This document shows positions 1 through 10,103 of a stretch of 64,000 nucleotides of DNA, piece by piece. Position 1 is the first letter of the stretch, and every line of letters starts with the position of its first letter. The DNA is from Candidatus Saccharicenans sp. GTDB lineage: Bacteria; Acidobacteriota; Aminicenantia; Aminicenantales; Saccharicenantaceae. Under the pieces are notes generated by a model. It saw nothing but the letters and a program-made list of their open reading frames with translations, was not told the origin of the DNA and did no database searches. The translations under genes and the position numbers were made by a program. The DNA lies in contig JASEFX010000003.1 of the NCBI GenBank assembly GCA_030018265.1, positions 82,561-146,560 of the forward strand, given 5' to 3'.

Positions 1-252
1 GTGGCCACGGGAAGCCAGAGCGGCGGCAAAATGTCCCTTCCCGGTGCCAGCTTCCAGGATGCGTCCGGAAAGCTCACCGGCCACCTGGATAACAGCCTCT
101 CTTTCCTTCTCAATGTTATAACCGAAAGTGGCATAAATTTGTCTTCTTCTTTCAATCTGGCTGAGCGCCTGATTCCCCTGTGCCTCCTCATTTCTGTTTC
201 TGGCGGAAGAATTGTCTTCCGATACGCCCTCTTTCCTTTCATCTTTATTCAT
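1..252 (-). CDS. SAM-dependent class I methyltransferase, N-terminal part (truncated by window start)
   Basis: Minus-strand open frame from ATG at 252 to the window edge, not in the ORF track: MNKDERKEGVSEDNSSARNRNEEAQGNQALSQIERRRQIYATFGYNIEKEREAVIQVAGELSGRILEAGTGKGHFAAALASRGH. ILEAGTGKGHFAAALA is a SAM-binding motif I. Confidence 0.75.
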   Translation of the reverse strand, partial: MNKDERKEGVSEDNSSARNRNEEAQGNQALSQIERRRQIYATFGYNIEKEREAVIQVAGELSGRILEAGTGKGHFAAALASRGH

Positions 253-552
253 GACTGCCTCGCTCCGTGGATTTCATATCTAAATCTAAAATATCCGGTG
301 CCATCAATCCTGTCAATTACATTTGACTATCAAAAACAATATTGCGATACGTGGATGCTAACTAAAAAACCAGCCAGGCCTGAACCTGAATTCAGAATCC
401 AGGATTCAGGAATGAAATGACCGGGAAGCAGGAAAAAGGTTACAAATTTTATTAGCAGTCAGGAAAAATAAAGGTAAAATAATAAACCTTAAGGATGAAG
501 TTACGCTTGAAATAAAACCAGAACAAAAAAACAAAATTACAATAGGTGGTGG

Positions 553-2772
553 ATGTCGATGAAAATTAAAACTCAAGCCATTATCATCGCCGGTATCATT
601 CTGCTTTTACCGTCTTTTATTATGGCCGGAACAACCATCAGGGGGCAGGTCATCAGCTCAACCGGTCTCCCCGTAAATCAGGCCGTAATCATTCTGACCG
701 GAACCGAGCTGACCGCCATAACTGACGATCAGGGACATTTTAACCTGGAAATTCCATCAGAACAGAGGCGCTTCAGGATAAAGGTGAAACATCCAGACTA
801 TTTCGAGCAGGAGTTTCAGGTCAGCCTGTCTTCATTCGGACAGCCTATCCTCCTGGTGCTCACTCCTTTCGTTCCGCAGAAAGAGGAAGTGGTGGTGACA
901 GCCACCCGTTTTCCCGAACCGGCTGTTTCGGTTCCGGCAGCTGCAGCGGTTATCAGCCCGGTAACCATAGAGGAAAAACTTCCTTCCCATATCACCGAGA
1001 TCGTTCAGGAACATACCGGAGTCAGCACCATTGGTTCAGGAGGTTTTTCCATCGTTCCTTCCATCCGCGGTCTGGCCCGGAGGAGAATCCTGCTTCTGGT
1101 GGATGGAGCGCGTCTTTCCAGCGACCGCAGGACAGGCCCGAATGCTTCTTTTATCAATCCGGAAGACCTGGCTCGAATAGAAATTCTGCGCAGTCCCTCG
1201 TCGGTATTCTACGGTTCGGATGCGATCGGGGGCATAATAAATTTCCTCACCTATACCCCGCCGGCCGAAGACCATATCAGAGTCAAAGGCAATCTGAAGT
1301 ACGGGTCGGTAAATAACGAACGGGAAGTCAATCTCTCCGTGTCAGGTGCCGGTCGCGGCCTTGGTTATTATTTCTCTCTGAGAAACGACGAAGCCGATAA
1401 TTACAGGGCGCCCTCGGACGAGGTTCCGCTTTCTTATTTCACCCAGTCGAGCCTTTTTGGCAAGCTGGTAAAATTTTCTGATAAAAGAGACATCAGCCTG
1501 AGCTTTTTGATGGGCCGGGGAACGGACATCGGAAAACCGGCAAATAACAGCGACAGCCGTCCGACCTGGTATCCGCGGGAAAACCAGAATCTCCTGCAGT
1601 TTGACTGGAAGGAAAAATCCCTCGGAAGCAAAGCACTGCTTCATTTTCATTTTTATCTGAATCCTTATTTCCTTGAGACTCGCGCTGACCGGATACAGAA
1701 TTCAGTAAAACGACAGGAAAGTTACGCCAGAACAGAAAGCACTGATTTCGGTCTTCAGCTTTCATTCGAATATAAACTGGCTACTGAACTCCGTCTGAAC
1801 GCCGGCGCTGACCATTATGCCCGGGCCAGGGCTAAAGCTTACAATCGCTATCTGAATTTTAACAGCTCGGGAATCCTGACCGAAACCATTGAAGAATATC
1901 CATACGAAGACGGGCGAAGAAAGGATTCAGGCCTTTTCCTGACGCTTGATTACTCCGGCTTTCCCCGTGTGGACCTGGTAGGCGGATTCAGGCTGGACTC
2001 CTTGAGGTCCAGCGCTCTGACCGGAGGCCAAACGATTTCTACCCGCGATGAAGCTCTGACCGGTTTCCTGGCTGCTTCCTACCGGATATTTTCAGGCGGT
2101 TCTCTCTTTGTCAGTTTTTCCCGCGCTTACCGTACACCCGACATCAACGAGAAATATTACACAGGCATTACCGGCCGCGGTTTGATCATCGCCAACCCTG
2201 AACTCAAAAACGAATCCAGCTTGAATTTCGACGGCGGTCTCAAGTTTACCGGTCGGCGTCTGTTTCTGGGCTTTTACGGATTTTCTTACAGCCTCAACAA
2301 CCTGATCGAAAGATATCTTATAGACCCGGCCAACCAGATTTACACCTACGACAATGTCGACCGGGGGCGGATCAACGGTGTTGAACTCGAATGGGAATTC
2401 TATCCGCTGGCCAGGTTCTCCATCTTCGGAAATGGTTTCCTTTACGAAGGTAAAAGCAGACTGAATGATACTCCATTGAACGACATCCCGCCGCACAGGC
2501 TGATACTCGGGATTAGAATCTGGCATAACCGCTGGAACCTGGAAGTAAACAGTTTTCTCCAGGCAGAAAAGAAAAATCCCGGTCCCTCGGAAATAGCCAT
2601 CCCCGGATATGGTCTGCTCAACCTGAAAGCCAGCTATAGCCTTAATCGCTGGTTCAAGCTTAACCTCAGGGGCAACAATCTGCTCGACAGAGAATATTTA
2701 GCTCGCCCTGACCCTGACGCCCGGGTTGAACCCGGAAGAAATTTTCTGATCGGTCTGGCTTTTGCCTATTGA
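553..2772 (+). CDS. TonB-dependent outer-membrane receptor with N-terminal carboxypeptidase-regulatory-like domain
   Basis: Signal peptide, CarboxypepD_reg-like repeat, plug (EEVVVTATRFPEP, SIRGLARRRILLLVDGARL) and beta-barrel with terminal aromatic residue (LIGLAFAY). Confidence 0.9.
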   Translation: MSMKIKTQAIIIAGIILLLPSFIMAGTTIRGQVISSTGLPVNQAVIILTGTELTAITDDQGHFNLEIPSEQRRFRIKVKHPDYFEQEFQVSLSSFGQPILLVLTPFVPQKEEVVVTATRFPEPAVSVPAAAAVISPVTIEEKLPSHITEIVQEHTGVSTIGSGGFSIVPSIRGLARRRILLLVDGARLSSDRRTGPNASFINPEDLARIEILRSPSSVFYGSDAIGGIINFLTYTPPAEDHIRVKGNLKYGSVNNEREVNLSVSGAGRGLGYYFSLRNDEADNYRAPSDEVPLSYFTQSSLFGKLVKFSDKRDISLSFLMGRGTDIGKPANNSDSRPTWYPRENQNLLQFDWKEKSLGSKALLHFHFYLNPYFLETRADRIQNSVKRQESYARTESTDFGLQLSFEYKLATELRLNAGADHYARARAKAYNRYLNFNSSGILTETIEEYPYEDGRRKDSGLFLTLDYSGFPRVDLVGGFRLDSLRSSALTGGQTISTRDEALTGFLAASYRIFSGGSLFVSFSRAYRTPDINEKYYTGITGRGLIIANPELKNESSLNFDGGLKFTGRRLFLGFYGFSYSLNNLIERYLIDPANQIYTYDNVDRGRINGVELEWEFYPLARFSIFGNGFLYEGKSRLNDTPLNDIPPHRLILGIRIWHNRWNLEVNSFLQAEKKNPGPSEIAIPGYGLLNLKASYSLNRWFKLNLRGNNLLDREYLARPDPDARVEPGRNFLIGLAFAY

Positions 2773-2808
2773 ACCGGCATGGAATGAAAAAAATAAAAGG
2801 AGGAGCTG

Positions 2809-3123
2809 ATGAAATTTAAGACATTATTTTTGAGCAAAGCTCCGGATGCCCGGCCTGAAATGCATAAAGCCGCGGTCGAAACCGAGAAAATGAAATTGTG
2901 GGTCCAGGTGGTCAGAAACACAGAAGAAGCAGTGGAGATTGTCCGCAAGCTGCTCGCAGAGGAAGGGCTTCATTCTGTTCTTCTCTGCCCCGGCTTTTCC
3001 CACCAGGAAGTGGCCAGAATCCAGGAAGCGGCCGGACCTTCAATTTCGGTCAGCGTCGCCCGGGGAGATGGACCTGGCAACCGGGTCATCGGAGAAGTTT
3101 TTCAGAAGATAGGCTGGCATTGA
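2809..3123 (+). CDS. Small conserved protein, DUF6506-like
   Basis: 104 aa with good RBS (aggaggag); pattern ...VVRNTEEAVEIVRKLLAEEG...LCPGFSHQEVARIQEAAG resembles the DUF6506 family from memory. Confidence 0.5.
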   Translation: MKFKTLFLSKAPDARPEMHKAAVETEKMKLWVQVVRNTEEAVEIVRKLLAEEGLHSVLLCPGFSHQEVARIQEAAGPSISVSVARGDGPGNRVIGEVFQKIGWH

Positions 3124-3197
3124 TTTCTGCAGCCCGGGCATCTTTCTGAAAAACAGAAAAAGCCAGGTTATTTCTCGCTGCTTAAGAGACCGCAGGA

Positions 3198-3809
3198 TTA
3201 AAGCGTAATTCTTACTCCCCCGTGAACCACTCCTTTGTAACCGCCGCCGACCTCGCCAAAAAGAGCTATTCTATTCCCCAGTCTGAATCCAAGCAGGGTT
3301 ACCTGAACCACCGGGTAAGCGCTGGAAGATTTTTCGGTGTCAGAATATCGATACTCTCCTTTCCTGACGGTAACGCCTGCGCCCAATCCGGAATAAAGGC
3401 AGAAATTTTCCCTGTTTATGTAGCGAAAATCTATTTCCAGGGCGCCTGTGTAATAATTTTCGGTGTAAGTGCCGACCGGGTTTCCTGACATGGCCAGATT
3501 GCCTGAAGCCCGGTCTGCGGCAAACGTCAAACCGAGCCCTAACCTTGAACCCCCCGAATACTTATAGCTGAAGACAAAAGCTCCGGGGTATTTATTGTCA
3601 ACTTTCGCCGCCTCTCCCAGCGTGAGGCTGATCAGGATAACGTTGGTAAAAATATCGACAATCTGGCTGGTGGTCACCGTTCCGTATCCGGCAGAAAATT
3701 CGTGTCTCTTCTGCTGGCTGTAAGCTGGACCGGCCAGGGAGAATATCATCATGACAACTATTCCGACGGCAGTCAGTTTCCAGAGAAATTTAAGCTTTTG
3801 GGAAAACAT
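3198..3809 (-). CDS. Outer-membrane beta-barrel-like protein, hypothetical
   Basis: Signal peptide, alternating amphipathic strands, glycine/aromatic rich. Confidence 0.6.
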   Translation of the reverse strand: MFSQKLKFLWKLTAVGIVVMMIFSLAGPAYSQQKRHEFSAGYGTVTTSQIVDIFTNVILISLTLGEAAKVDNKYPGAFVFSYKYSGGSRLGLGLTFAADRASGNLAMSGNPVGTYTENYYTGALEIDFRYINRENFCLYSGLGAGVTVRKGEYRYSDTEKSSSAYPVVQVTLLGFRLGNRIALFGEVGGGYKGVVHGGVRITL

Positions 3810-3950
3810 TTGCCCTCCTTTATTTTTATTAAATATATCAAAAGACGAATACAGTTTTCAAACGATATATTAAAGAGCAATTTTGTTGCGCAGCTGAATT
3901 AAAGAAAACCGCTTTATCACGTTCTATTTTTTCAGCGCTAACTTAACTCG

Positions 3951-3979
3951 TTGACATCGAATCGATAAATTCGTAAAGT
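3951..3979 (+). promoter_or_regulatory. Predicted sigma70-type promoter of sensor kinase gene (TTGACA-17-TAAAGT)
   Basis: TTGACA at 3951-3956, TAAAGT at 3974-3979, start codon at 3997. Confidence 0.5.
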
Positions 3980-3996
3980 AAAAACGGGCAAAGGGA

Positions 3997-6900
3997 ATGG
4001 AAAACAAACCGGAAGAGGGCATTCAACGGAAAAAGAGAATCCTTCTGGTTGAAGATGAGGCTATCATCGCTCTGATGGAATCAGAACTTCTCCAGAGCGG
4101 CGGTTACGAAGTCATCACCGCCCTGACCGGTGAACAGGCTCTCCAAATCTTTCAAGCAGACCCGTCTATCGACCTGGTTTTAATGGATATCGACCTGGGT
4201 CCGGGTATTGACGGTGGAGAAACCGCCAGGCGGATGCTGGCGCAAAGAGACGTTCCTGTGGTCTTCATTTCCAGCCACACCGAACCGGAAATCTTAGCCA
4301 GAACTGAAGCTATCACCTCTTACGGATACATAGTGAAAGGATCCAGCGAAACAGCCATTTTCGCCTCGCTCAACATGGCCTTCCGCCTGCATGCGGCCCA
4401 TCAGGAGCTCCTTAGGAAGAAAGCTGAACTTGAAGAACTGGCTGAAAATCTCAGCCAGGCTGTAAACAGGCTGATGGAAACCCAGAAACAACTGCTGGAA
4501 AACCAGCAGAAACTCCAGAAAACCACCGAGCATCTGGAGGCAATCCTGAATTCCCTGCCCGACCTGCTGTTTGAATTTGACGAAAACATGACCATCTTAG
4601 AGGTGAGGGCGCCAAGACCGGAGCTTTTATACAGACCGCGGGAAGAAATCGTGGGCCGCAGGATCACCGACGTTCTACCGGAAGATGTTTCCGGTTTGCT
4701 GAAATATACCCTGGAGGAAGCAACAGAAAAAGGCCTGGCAGAAATAGATTACAGCCTGACCATTTCCGGCAAAACGCGTTATTTTGAAGCCAACATCAGC
4801 CGGATGGGAGAAAGACAGCCAGTAAAGAACAGGTTTGTGGCTCTGATAAGAGAGATTACCGACAGAATTGAAGCCCAGCTCGAACAGCAGAAAACGGAAA
4901 TCCGCTTCTGCCGCCTTTTCCAGACAATGCAGGAAGGCGTGGCCATACACCGTTTGCTCAGGGACGCGCTAGGACAACCCGTTGATTATCAGGTGGTCGA
5001 AGTGAATAAAGCCTATGCCAGGCACACCGGCATCCCGGTAGAAAAAGCCGTCGGGCAGAAGGCCTCTGAACTTTATGGCTCGGGTCACCCTCCGTTCTTT
5101 CAGCATTACCTGGAATCTTTGGAAACAGGACAGCCTGTTTCCTTTGAATCGTACTTTGAACCTCTCCAGCGGTATTTCAAAATCACCGCCTTCCCGATGG
5201 GCGAGGACCTTTTTGCCACCGTGTTTGAAGATATAACAGACAGGAAAAAAGCCGAAATGGAACTTCGCGAAAGAGAGGAAAGATACCGGCTGATCTTTGA
5301 AAACGCTCCTCTCGGAATTCTCCAGTTTGACCGGAACAGCGTAATAACGGAATGTAACGAGGCATTTGTCAGAATAATAGGTTCCAGCCGGGAAGCGCTG
5401 ATCGGTTTTAACATACTTGAAAGAACAAAAGACGAAAAAGTTAAGGAGGCGGTAAGGGAAGCCCTGGCCGGTCGGGTCGGTTATTACGAAGGCATATATC
5501 ATTCAGTAACCTCAAACAAATCCACGCCGGCCAGAGGATTTTTTGCTGGAATTTTTGACCCGAACGGAAACTTTATAAGCGGGATCGGCACTTTTGAAGA
5601 TTTCACTGAAAGATACCGGATGGAAAGTGCGCTGAGAAACTCCGAAGCGATGCTCCAGGCCTTTATCGAAAGCCCCGCTTATTCTCTAATTTTCCTGGAC
5701 GCCGTAGGCTCGATACTGAAATTCAACAGAATTGCCAGCGAGAGGATGAAAAGTATTCTGGGGCTGGAATTGAAAACAGGTGAAAAACTGATAAACTTGC
5801 TGCCTGAAGAATTCAAAAACACCTTCAGCCGCAACCTGGAAAAGGTCAGGGCCGGAGAAAAAGTCACCGTGGAAAGAAGAATTCAGTCGATATCCGGGGA
5901 GATTTACTGGTATTCTTTCCATATGGCGCCCGTTTATGCCAGCTCGGGCGAACTCGCGGGAATCTTTTTCTCGGCCGAGGAGGTAACCGAAAGAAAAAGG
6001 GTTGAAGAATCCCTGCGACAGAGTGAGGAAAGGTTCAGGACTATTTTCGAGCATTCGGGCGTGGCCATGCTGGTTATAGACCCGGGAACCGGAAATATCA
6101 TCGATGCCAACTATCAGGCTGAATCTTTCTACGGTTACAGCCGTGAGCAATTGAAAAAGATGAACATCCGGCAGATCAACACCCTCGCTCCAGACCGTAT
6201 CCAGGAACTCATGGCCGGAGCTAAGGAGAAAAAAATAAATTACTTTGTTTTTCAGCATCGTCTGGCCTCGGGCGAACTGAGGGAGGTCGAGGTCCATTCC
6301 TATCCGATCATGTTTGGTGAGAAAAAGTACCTCCTTTCGGTAATAATTGACCTCACCCGGCGCTTGAAACTTGAACAGCAGCTGAAAAAGGCGGTTGAGG
6401 AAAAGCAGGCGATCCTGCGAGAACTGCAGCACAGAATCAAAAATTCTTTTGCTCTGATCAACTCCATCATCAACCTGGAACTCCAGCGTCCTGGAAAAAA
6501 AGAAGGTCGGGCGAGGCTGGAAAGCCTGAAGCATAGAATTTTTTCCATCTCGCGGGTATATGACCTGCTGAGCGCCGGCGAAAGGTATCAGGAAATCAGT
6601 CTAGACCGGCTGCTGAAAGAAATCAGCCAGGCAATTCTCAGGGCTTATTCAACCAGGCAGGCGGTAAATTTAACCCTCGAGCTTGAGCCGGTTACCATCG
6701 AAGTGAAAACAGCTCTGCCGCTGGGTTTGATCGCCACGGAAATAATTACCAATTCCCTGAAATATGCCTTCTCCGGCCGCACTGAAGGGGAAATAAGGCT
6801 GAAGCTGAAAAAAGCCGATCAGCAACTTCAGCTGGAAATTGCCGACAACGGCATCGGCCTGCCCGGTGACTTTTTCACCATGTCCTCTGCGGGACTTGGA

Positions 6901-7035
6901 CAGGAAATCATAAAAGCGCTGGCCGACCAGATTGAAGCCCGGCTCGAAGTTGAATCCAGACCCGGTGAAGGCACTTTATTCCGTCTGACGCTTCCGCTGA
7001 TTTCTGAAAAAGATAGCAGCAACCTGACGCATTAA
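3997..7035 (+). CDS. Hybrid sensor histidine kinase: N-terminal receiver, multiple PAS domains, HisKA_2-type dimerisation domain and HATPase
   Basis: Receiver RILLVEDEAIIALM...VLMDIDLG; several PAS/PAC blocks (ITDRKKAEMELREREERYRLIFENAPLG); LQHRIKNSFALINSIINLEL H-box; NGIGLPGDF ATPase. Confidence 0.9.
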   Translation: MENKPEEGIQRKKRILLVEDEAIIALMESELLQSGGYEVITALTGEQALQIFQADPSIDLVLMDIDLGPGIDGGETARRMLAQRDVPVVFISSHTEPEILARTEAITSYGYIVKGSSETAIFASLNMAFRLHAAHQELLRKKAELEELAENLSQAVNRLMETQKQLLENQQKLQKTTEHLEAILNSLPDLLFEFDENMTILEVRAPRPELLYRPREEIVGRRITDVLPEDVSGLLKYTLEEATEKGLAEIDYSLTISGKTRYFEANISRMGERQPVKNRFVALIREITDRIEAQLEQQKTEIRFCRLFQTMQEGVAIHRLLRDALGQPVDYQVVEVNKAYARHTGIPVEKAVGQKASELYGSGHPPFFQHYLESLETGQPVSFESYFEPLQRYFKITAFPMGEDLFATVFEDITDRKKAEMELREREERYRLIFENAPLGILQFDRNSVITECNEAFVRIIGSSREALIGFNILERTKDEKVKEAVREALAGRVGYYEGIYHSVTSNKSTPARGFFAGIFDPNGNFISGIGTFEDFTERYRMESALRNSEAMLQAFIESPAYSLIFLDAVGSILKFNRIASERMKSILGLELKTGEKLINLLPEEFKNTFSRNLEKVRAGEKVTVERRIQSISGEIYWYSFHMAPVYASSGELAGIFFSAEEVTERKRVEESLRQSEERFRTIFEHSGVAMLVIDPGTGNIIDANYQAESFYGYSREQLKKMNIRQINTLAPDRIQELMAGAKEKKINYFVFQHRLASGELREVEVHSYPIMFGEKKYLLSVIIDLTRRLKLEQQLKKAVEEKQAILRELQHRIKNSFALINSIINLELQRPGKKEGRARLESLKHRIFSISRVYDLLSAGERYQEISLDRLLKEISQAILRAYSTRQAVNLTLELEPVTIEVKTALPLGLIATEIITNSLKYAFSGRTEGEIRLKLKKADQQLQLEIADNGIGLPGDFFTMSSAGLGQEIIKALADQIEARLEVESRPGEGTLFRLTLPLISEKDSSNLTH

Positions 7036-7159
7036 AAACCGGCCGGTGTGATTTTCTCCAGGCTGATTTTAGAGAAGCTCAGCGCAGAAGAGTTTATTTT
7101 TGCCCTTCCAGCCGGTCCTGAAACATTTTATCATCCGCGGTTTGAAAGTTTGAAGTCAA

Positions 7160-9478
7160 TCATTCACATCCGGCGGAAATCACCAATTTTCTCAGAAAGC
7201 TGACTGCCTGGTCGCAGCGACGGAAGACCGGCAGGCCGTTTTCTTCTAAGTACTGGCAGAGAGGGTCGTAAAGTTTCCCGGCATCAATGTTGACCACAAA
7301 AGGCTTATCCGTGCGGCGGAATAACTTTATCAACCGGTCAGCCAGACTCCCTTCATCGAAAATATTTTCTTTATGGTTTTCGCCCGGCGGCAGCGTTTGC
7401 AGGGCGGCCGTCATCGGGACACACGAGACCACGGCGCTATCAATATTCTCATCGTCCAGGATCGCTTCGACACACCCGCAGAAGGCGGCGTCATCGGCCA
7501 TCGGCGTGACATCAAGCGGGTTGTGCACATCCTGCAGCCGGTCAATTCCCAGCGGCTGCAGAGCCTTCAAAATTCTGGCTACGGTTTTTTCAGAAAACTC
7601 AGCCAGCTTCAGCTGGCCTTCCGGACCGCGAATGTTATCGGCCATGATGACCGATTCAAAGCCGGCGTTGGAAATCAAACCAACCCGGCAGCCGCTGAAT
7701 TTCTTGCCCTCAAGCGTGATCATTCCTTTGATGAAATTTTCAAATTCCTCAATCGTCTCGGCCACCATCACTCCTGCCTGAGCGAACAGCGCCCTGGACA
7801 CAGCGTAATCGCCGGCAACCGAGGCGGTATGGCTGGCCGTGGCTTTTCTGCCTTCCGGACTTCTTCCGGATTTATAAACCAGAACCTTCTTCCCGGCTTT
7901 TACCGCCAGCCTGGCTGCTTCCACAAACCTCCAGCCGTCACCCGGTTTAAGTCCTTCGGCGTAGACCGCAATCAACCTGACTTCCGGACGGTCCTTCAGG
8001 TAGTTCAAATAATCTCCCAGCGTCAGGTCAAGTTGATTTCCGGCGGAAATGGCGTAAATCGGCTCGAAACGATTCTGGTTGCTCATCCTGGAGAGCATAA
8101 AGGCTCCGCTCTGACTGACGATGGCCAGTCCAGCCTGAATTCCTGCAGGACGCCTGAACTTATATTCAGGAATGAAGGTACTATCGTATTTACCTGGAAT
8201 GGAAATAATGCCCAGACAGTTGCCGCCGTTGACCACCGGAGCGGGCTTACCTTTTTTACGTCTTTCCAGAAGCAGATTTCTGATTTCGCTCTCAATATTC
8301 TCAGTTCCGGCCTTCTCTCCGAGTCCGCCGGCTATTATGATCACCGACCTGGCCTTCTCCTTTTCCACCAGATCCTTCATTACCGGATAAACCATCTCGG
8401 CTCCAAGGGTAAGGATGAAAAGGTCAACGGTCTCAGGGAGGCTGGCCACATCGGGAAAGCAGCGGCAGCCCTCGATGCACTCGAGGCCGGGTTTGACCAC
8501 ATAAATCTTCTCTCGCGGAAAACCGTTCTGAATGATATTGTTCAGGATGATGTGGCCGACATTCATCTTCTCGGAAACTCCGATAATGCCGATCGACTGT
8601 GGTTCAAGAAGATGCCTGATCTGATCGACGGGCCTTCTGAAAAGGTCCATCTTCCGTCGGGAAAAGCGGCAGAGCCCGTCAAGAGGTATCAGCCTGCCCT
8701 TCCTTATGACCAGAGGATTCACCTCAAGCTCTTCCAGAGTAAAGTCAGTCCGCCTGTTGAAGGGAGAAAAATCAGAAGCCAGCCGCTGGAAAACCTGAAC
8801 GGCTTCAAGAATCGTCTCTTTTTTAAGCGGAGCCGGACATCCGCGGAAATCCCTGGCCACTTTTCCGTATACAGCCAGCGGTTCGAGCACCGAAATGATT
8901 TTTTCCCGGGACAGGCCTTCTGCCGGCAGAATGGCCAGACCGCGGTTTTCTTTAAGATGTTCGTTAAGATATTCCACGTCCAGACCGCCACCTCCGAAGG
9001 TGACCACCGGCCCGAAATCCTGAGAAACCCGGAGACCCAGAAGAAGTTCCGCACCAAAGCCGAGCTGGACGAAATCGACCAGTTCCACCACCAGAAATCC
9101 CCTGATCGAATCAGCCACTTGTTCCGCAGTGATTTTTTCTCGAGCGTAAAGACGGCTGTATTTTTCGGGAATTTCCCGGTACATTCTCCGGGCAGCAGCC
9201 TGAACTACCTTCACGCTGGCTTTGACCACAGCCACCCCGCCAACGTCTGATTTATGCAGAATCAAGGGCGAAACAACCTTCACCACCACCTTTTCGGTCC
9301 CGAGAGCCTTCAACTTAGAAGCGGAAAGAGCGCTTCCCTTTCTCAGGAAAAAATGCTTCGGGACGGGAAAGCCCCCGGCCCTGAGCAGGTGATAAACTTC
9401 CGGTTCAAGCAGAAAATTACGACCTTCCTTCTCAGCTTTTTCCAGGATAGAATTAATCACGCTGGCTGAAATTTTCAT
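7160..9478 (-). CDS. ADP-forming acetyl/acyl-CoA synthetase, ATP-grasp (beta) domain N-terminal to CoA-binding (alpha) domains
   Basis: N-term ATP-grasp (VVVKVVSPLILHKSDVGGVAV), then CoA-binding (LLEPQSIGIIGVSEKMNVGHIILNNI) and succinyl-CoA-ligase-like domains (VSQSGAFMLSRM, TASHTASVAGDYAVSRALFAQAGV). Confidence 0.88.
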   Translation of the reverse strand: MKISASVINSILEKAEKEGRNFLLEPEVYHLLRAGGFPVPKHFFLRKGSALSASKLKALGTEKVVVKVVSPLILHKSDVGGVAVVKASVKVVQAAARRMYREIPEKYSRLYAREKITAEQVADSIRGFLVVELVDFVQLGFGAELLLGLRVSQDFGPVVTFGGGGLDVEYLNEHLKENRGLAILPAEGLSREKIISVLEPLAVYGKVARDFRGCPAPLKKETILEAVQVFQRLASDFSPFNRRTDFTLEELEVNPLVIRKGRLIPLDGLCRFSRRKMDLFRRPVDQIRHLLEPQSIGIIGVSEKMNVGHIILNNIIQNGFPREKIYVVKPGLECIEGCRCFPDVASLPETVDLFILTLGAEMVYPVMKDLVEKEKARSVIIIAGGLGEKAGTENIESEIRNLLLERRKKGKPAPVVNGGNCLGIISIPGKYDSTFIPEYKFRRPAGIQAGLAIVSQSGAFMLSRMSNQNRFEPIYAISAGNQLDLTLGDYLNYLKDRPEVRLIAVYAEGLKPGDGWRFVEAARLAVKAGKKVLVYKSGRSPEGRKATASHTASVAGDYAVSRALFAQAGVMVAETIEEFENFIKGMITLEGKKFSGCRVGLISNAGFESVIMADNIRGPEGQLKLAEFSEKTVARILKALQPLGIDRLQDVHNPLDVTPMADDAAFCGCVEAILDDENIDSAVVSCVPMTAALQTLPPGENHKENIFDEGSLADRLIKLFRRTDKPFVVNIDAGKLYDPLCQYLEENGLPVFRRCDQAVSFLRKLVISAGCE

Positions 9479-9516
9479 GGCTCCTCCCGGGAGATAATAA
9501 ACCTGACTGCCTGTTC

Positions 9517-10101
9517 TTAAAGTCCGCGAGCTCTGGCCGCTTCCCGGCCGAGGTCAAAAGCTTTCAGGTTAACCTGAACTATCTGCGGACCTCTTCTTTC
9601 AAAAAGAACCTGAATGTATTTCTTTAAAGATTCCTCTTTCACCGGAAGAAAGAGCGAAGCCGCGCCGAGCATGACCATATTCTGGGCCCGGACACTGCCG
9701 GCCTCGCGGGCGATCTTTTCAGAGTCTATGAGCACATGGACCGGAACCTTTCTAATTTCCCGGTAAATTTCTTCGAGCACCGGATAATCAGAAATGTTCT
9801 GGTAAGGAGTGCTGCTGGAAATTACCGCCCCGTCCGGTTTGAGGTATTCAAAATAGCGGAGGGTCTCCAGCGGCTCGACGCTCAAAATCATGTCTGCCTG
9901 ACCGAGAGGAATCAGGTCGCTATAAATCTGTCCGACGGAAAGTCGCAGATGAGATTGGACCGCTCCACCTCTCTGGGACATGCCGTGAACTTCCGCCTGT
10001 TTGAAATTAAGACCTTCTTCCAGAGCCGCGTTGTCGATGACAAAAGCAATCGACAGGATTCCCTGCCCGCCAACACCGGCCAGAATGATGTCGTATTTCA
10101 T
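9517..10101 (-). CDS. iorB: Indolepyruvate ferredoxin oxidoreductase beta subunit
   Basis: MKYDIILAGVGGQGILSIAFVIDNAAL...AEVHGMSQRGGAVQSHLR. Start set at the internal MKYD rather than the track start at 10140. Confidence 0.9.
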   Translation of the reverse strand: MKYDIILAGVGGQGILSIAFVIDNAALEEGLNFKQAEVHGMSQRGGAVQSHLRLSVGQIYSDLIPLGQADMILSVEPLETLRYFEYLKPDGAVISSSTPYQNISDYPVLEEIYREIRKVPVHVLIDSEKIAREAGSVRAQNMVMLGAASLFLPVKEESLKKYIQVLFERRGPQIVQVNLKAFDLGREAARARGL

Positions 10102-10103
10102 CG

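Noticed and set aside
1-420. 139-aa plus-strand ORF at the window start
   Set aside because: Antisense to the methyltransferase start, which has a clear SAM motif; the plus translation shows no recognisable domain.
415-560. Open frame ending ...KDEVTLEIKPEQKNKITIGGGCR* before the TonB receptor
   Set aside because: No ATG/GTG/TTG start found in the frame, A-rich composition and overlap with the receptor start; probably chance.
7373-9250. 625-aa plus-strand ORF antisense to the acyl-CoA synthetase
   Set aside because: Translation is low-complexity shadow coding (HRHD, RRQ-rich) opposite a well-supported gene; no domain recognised.
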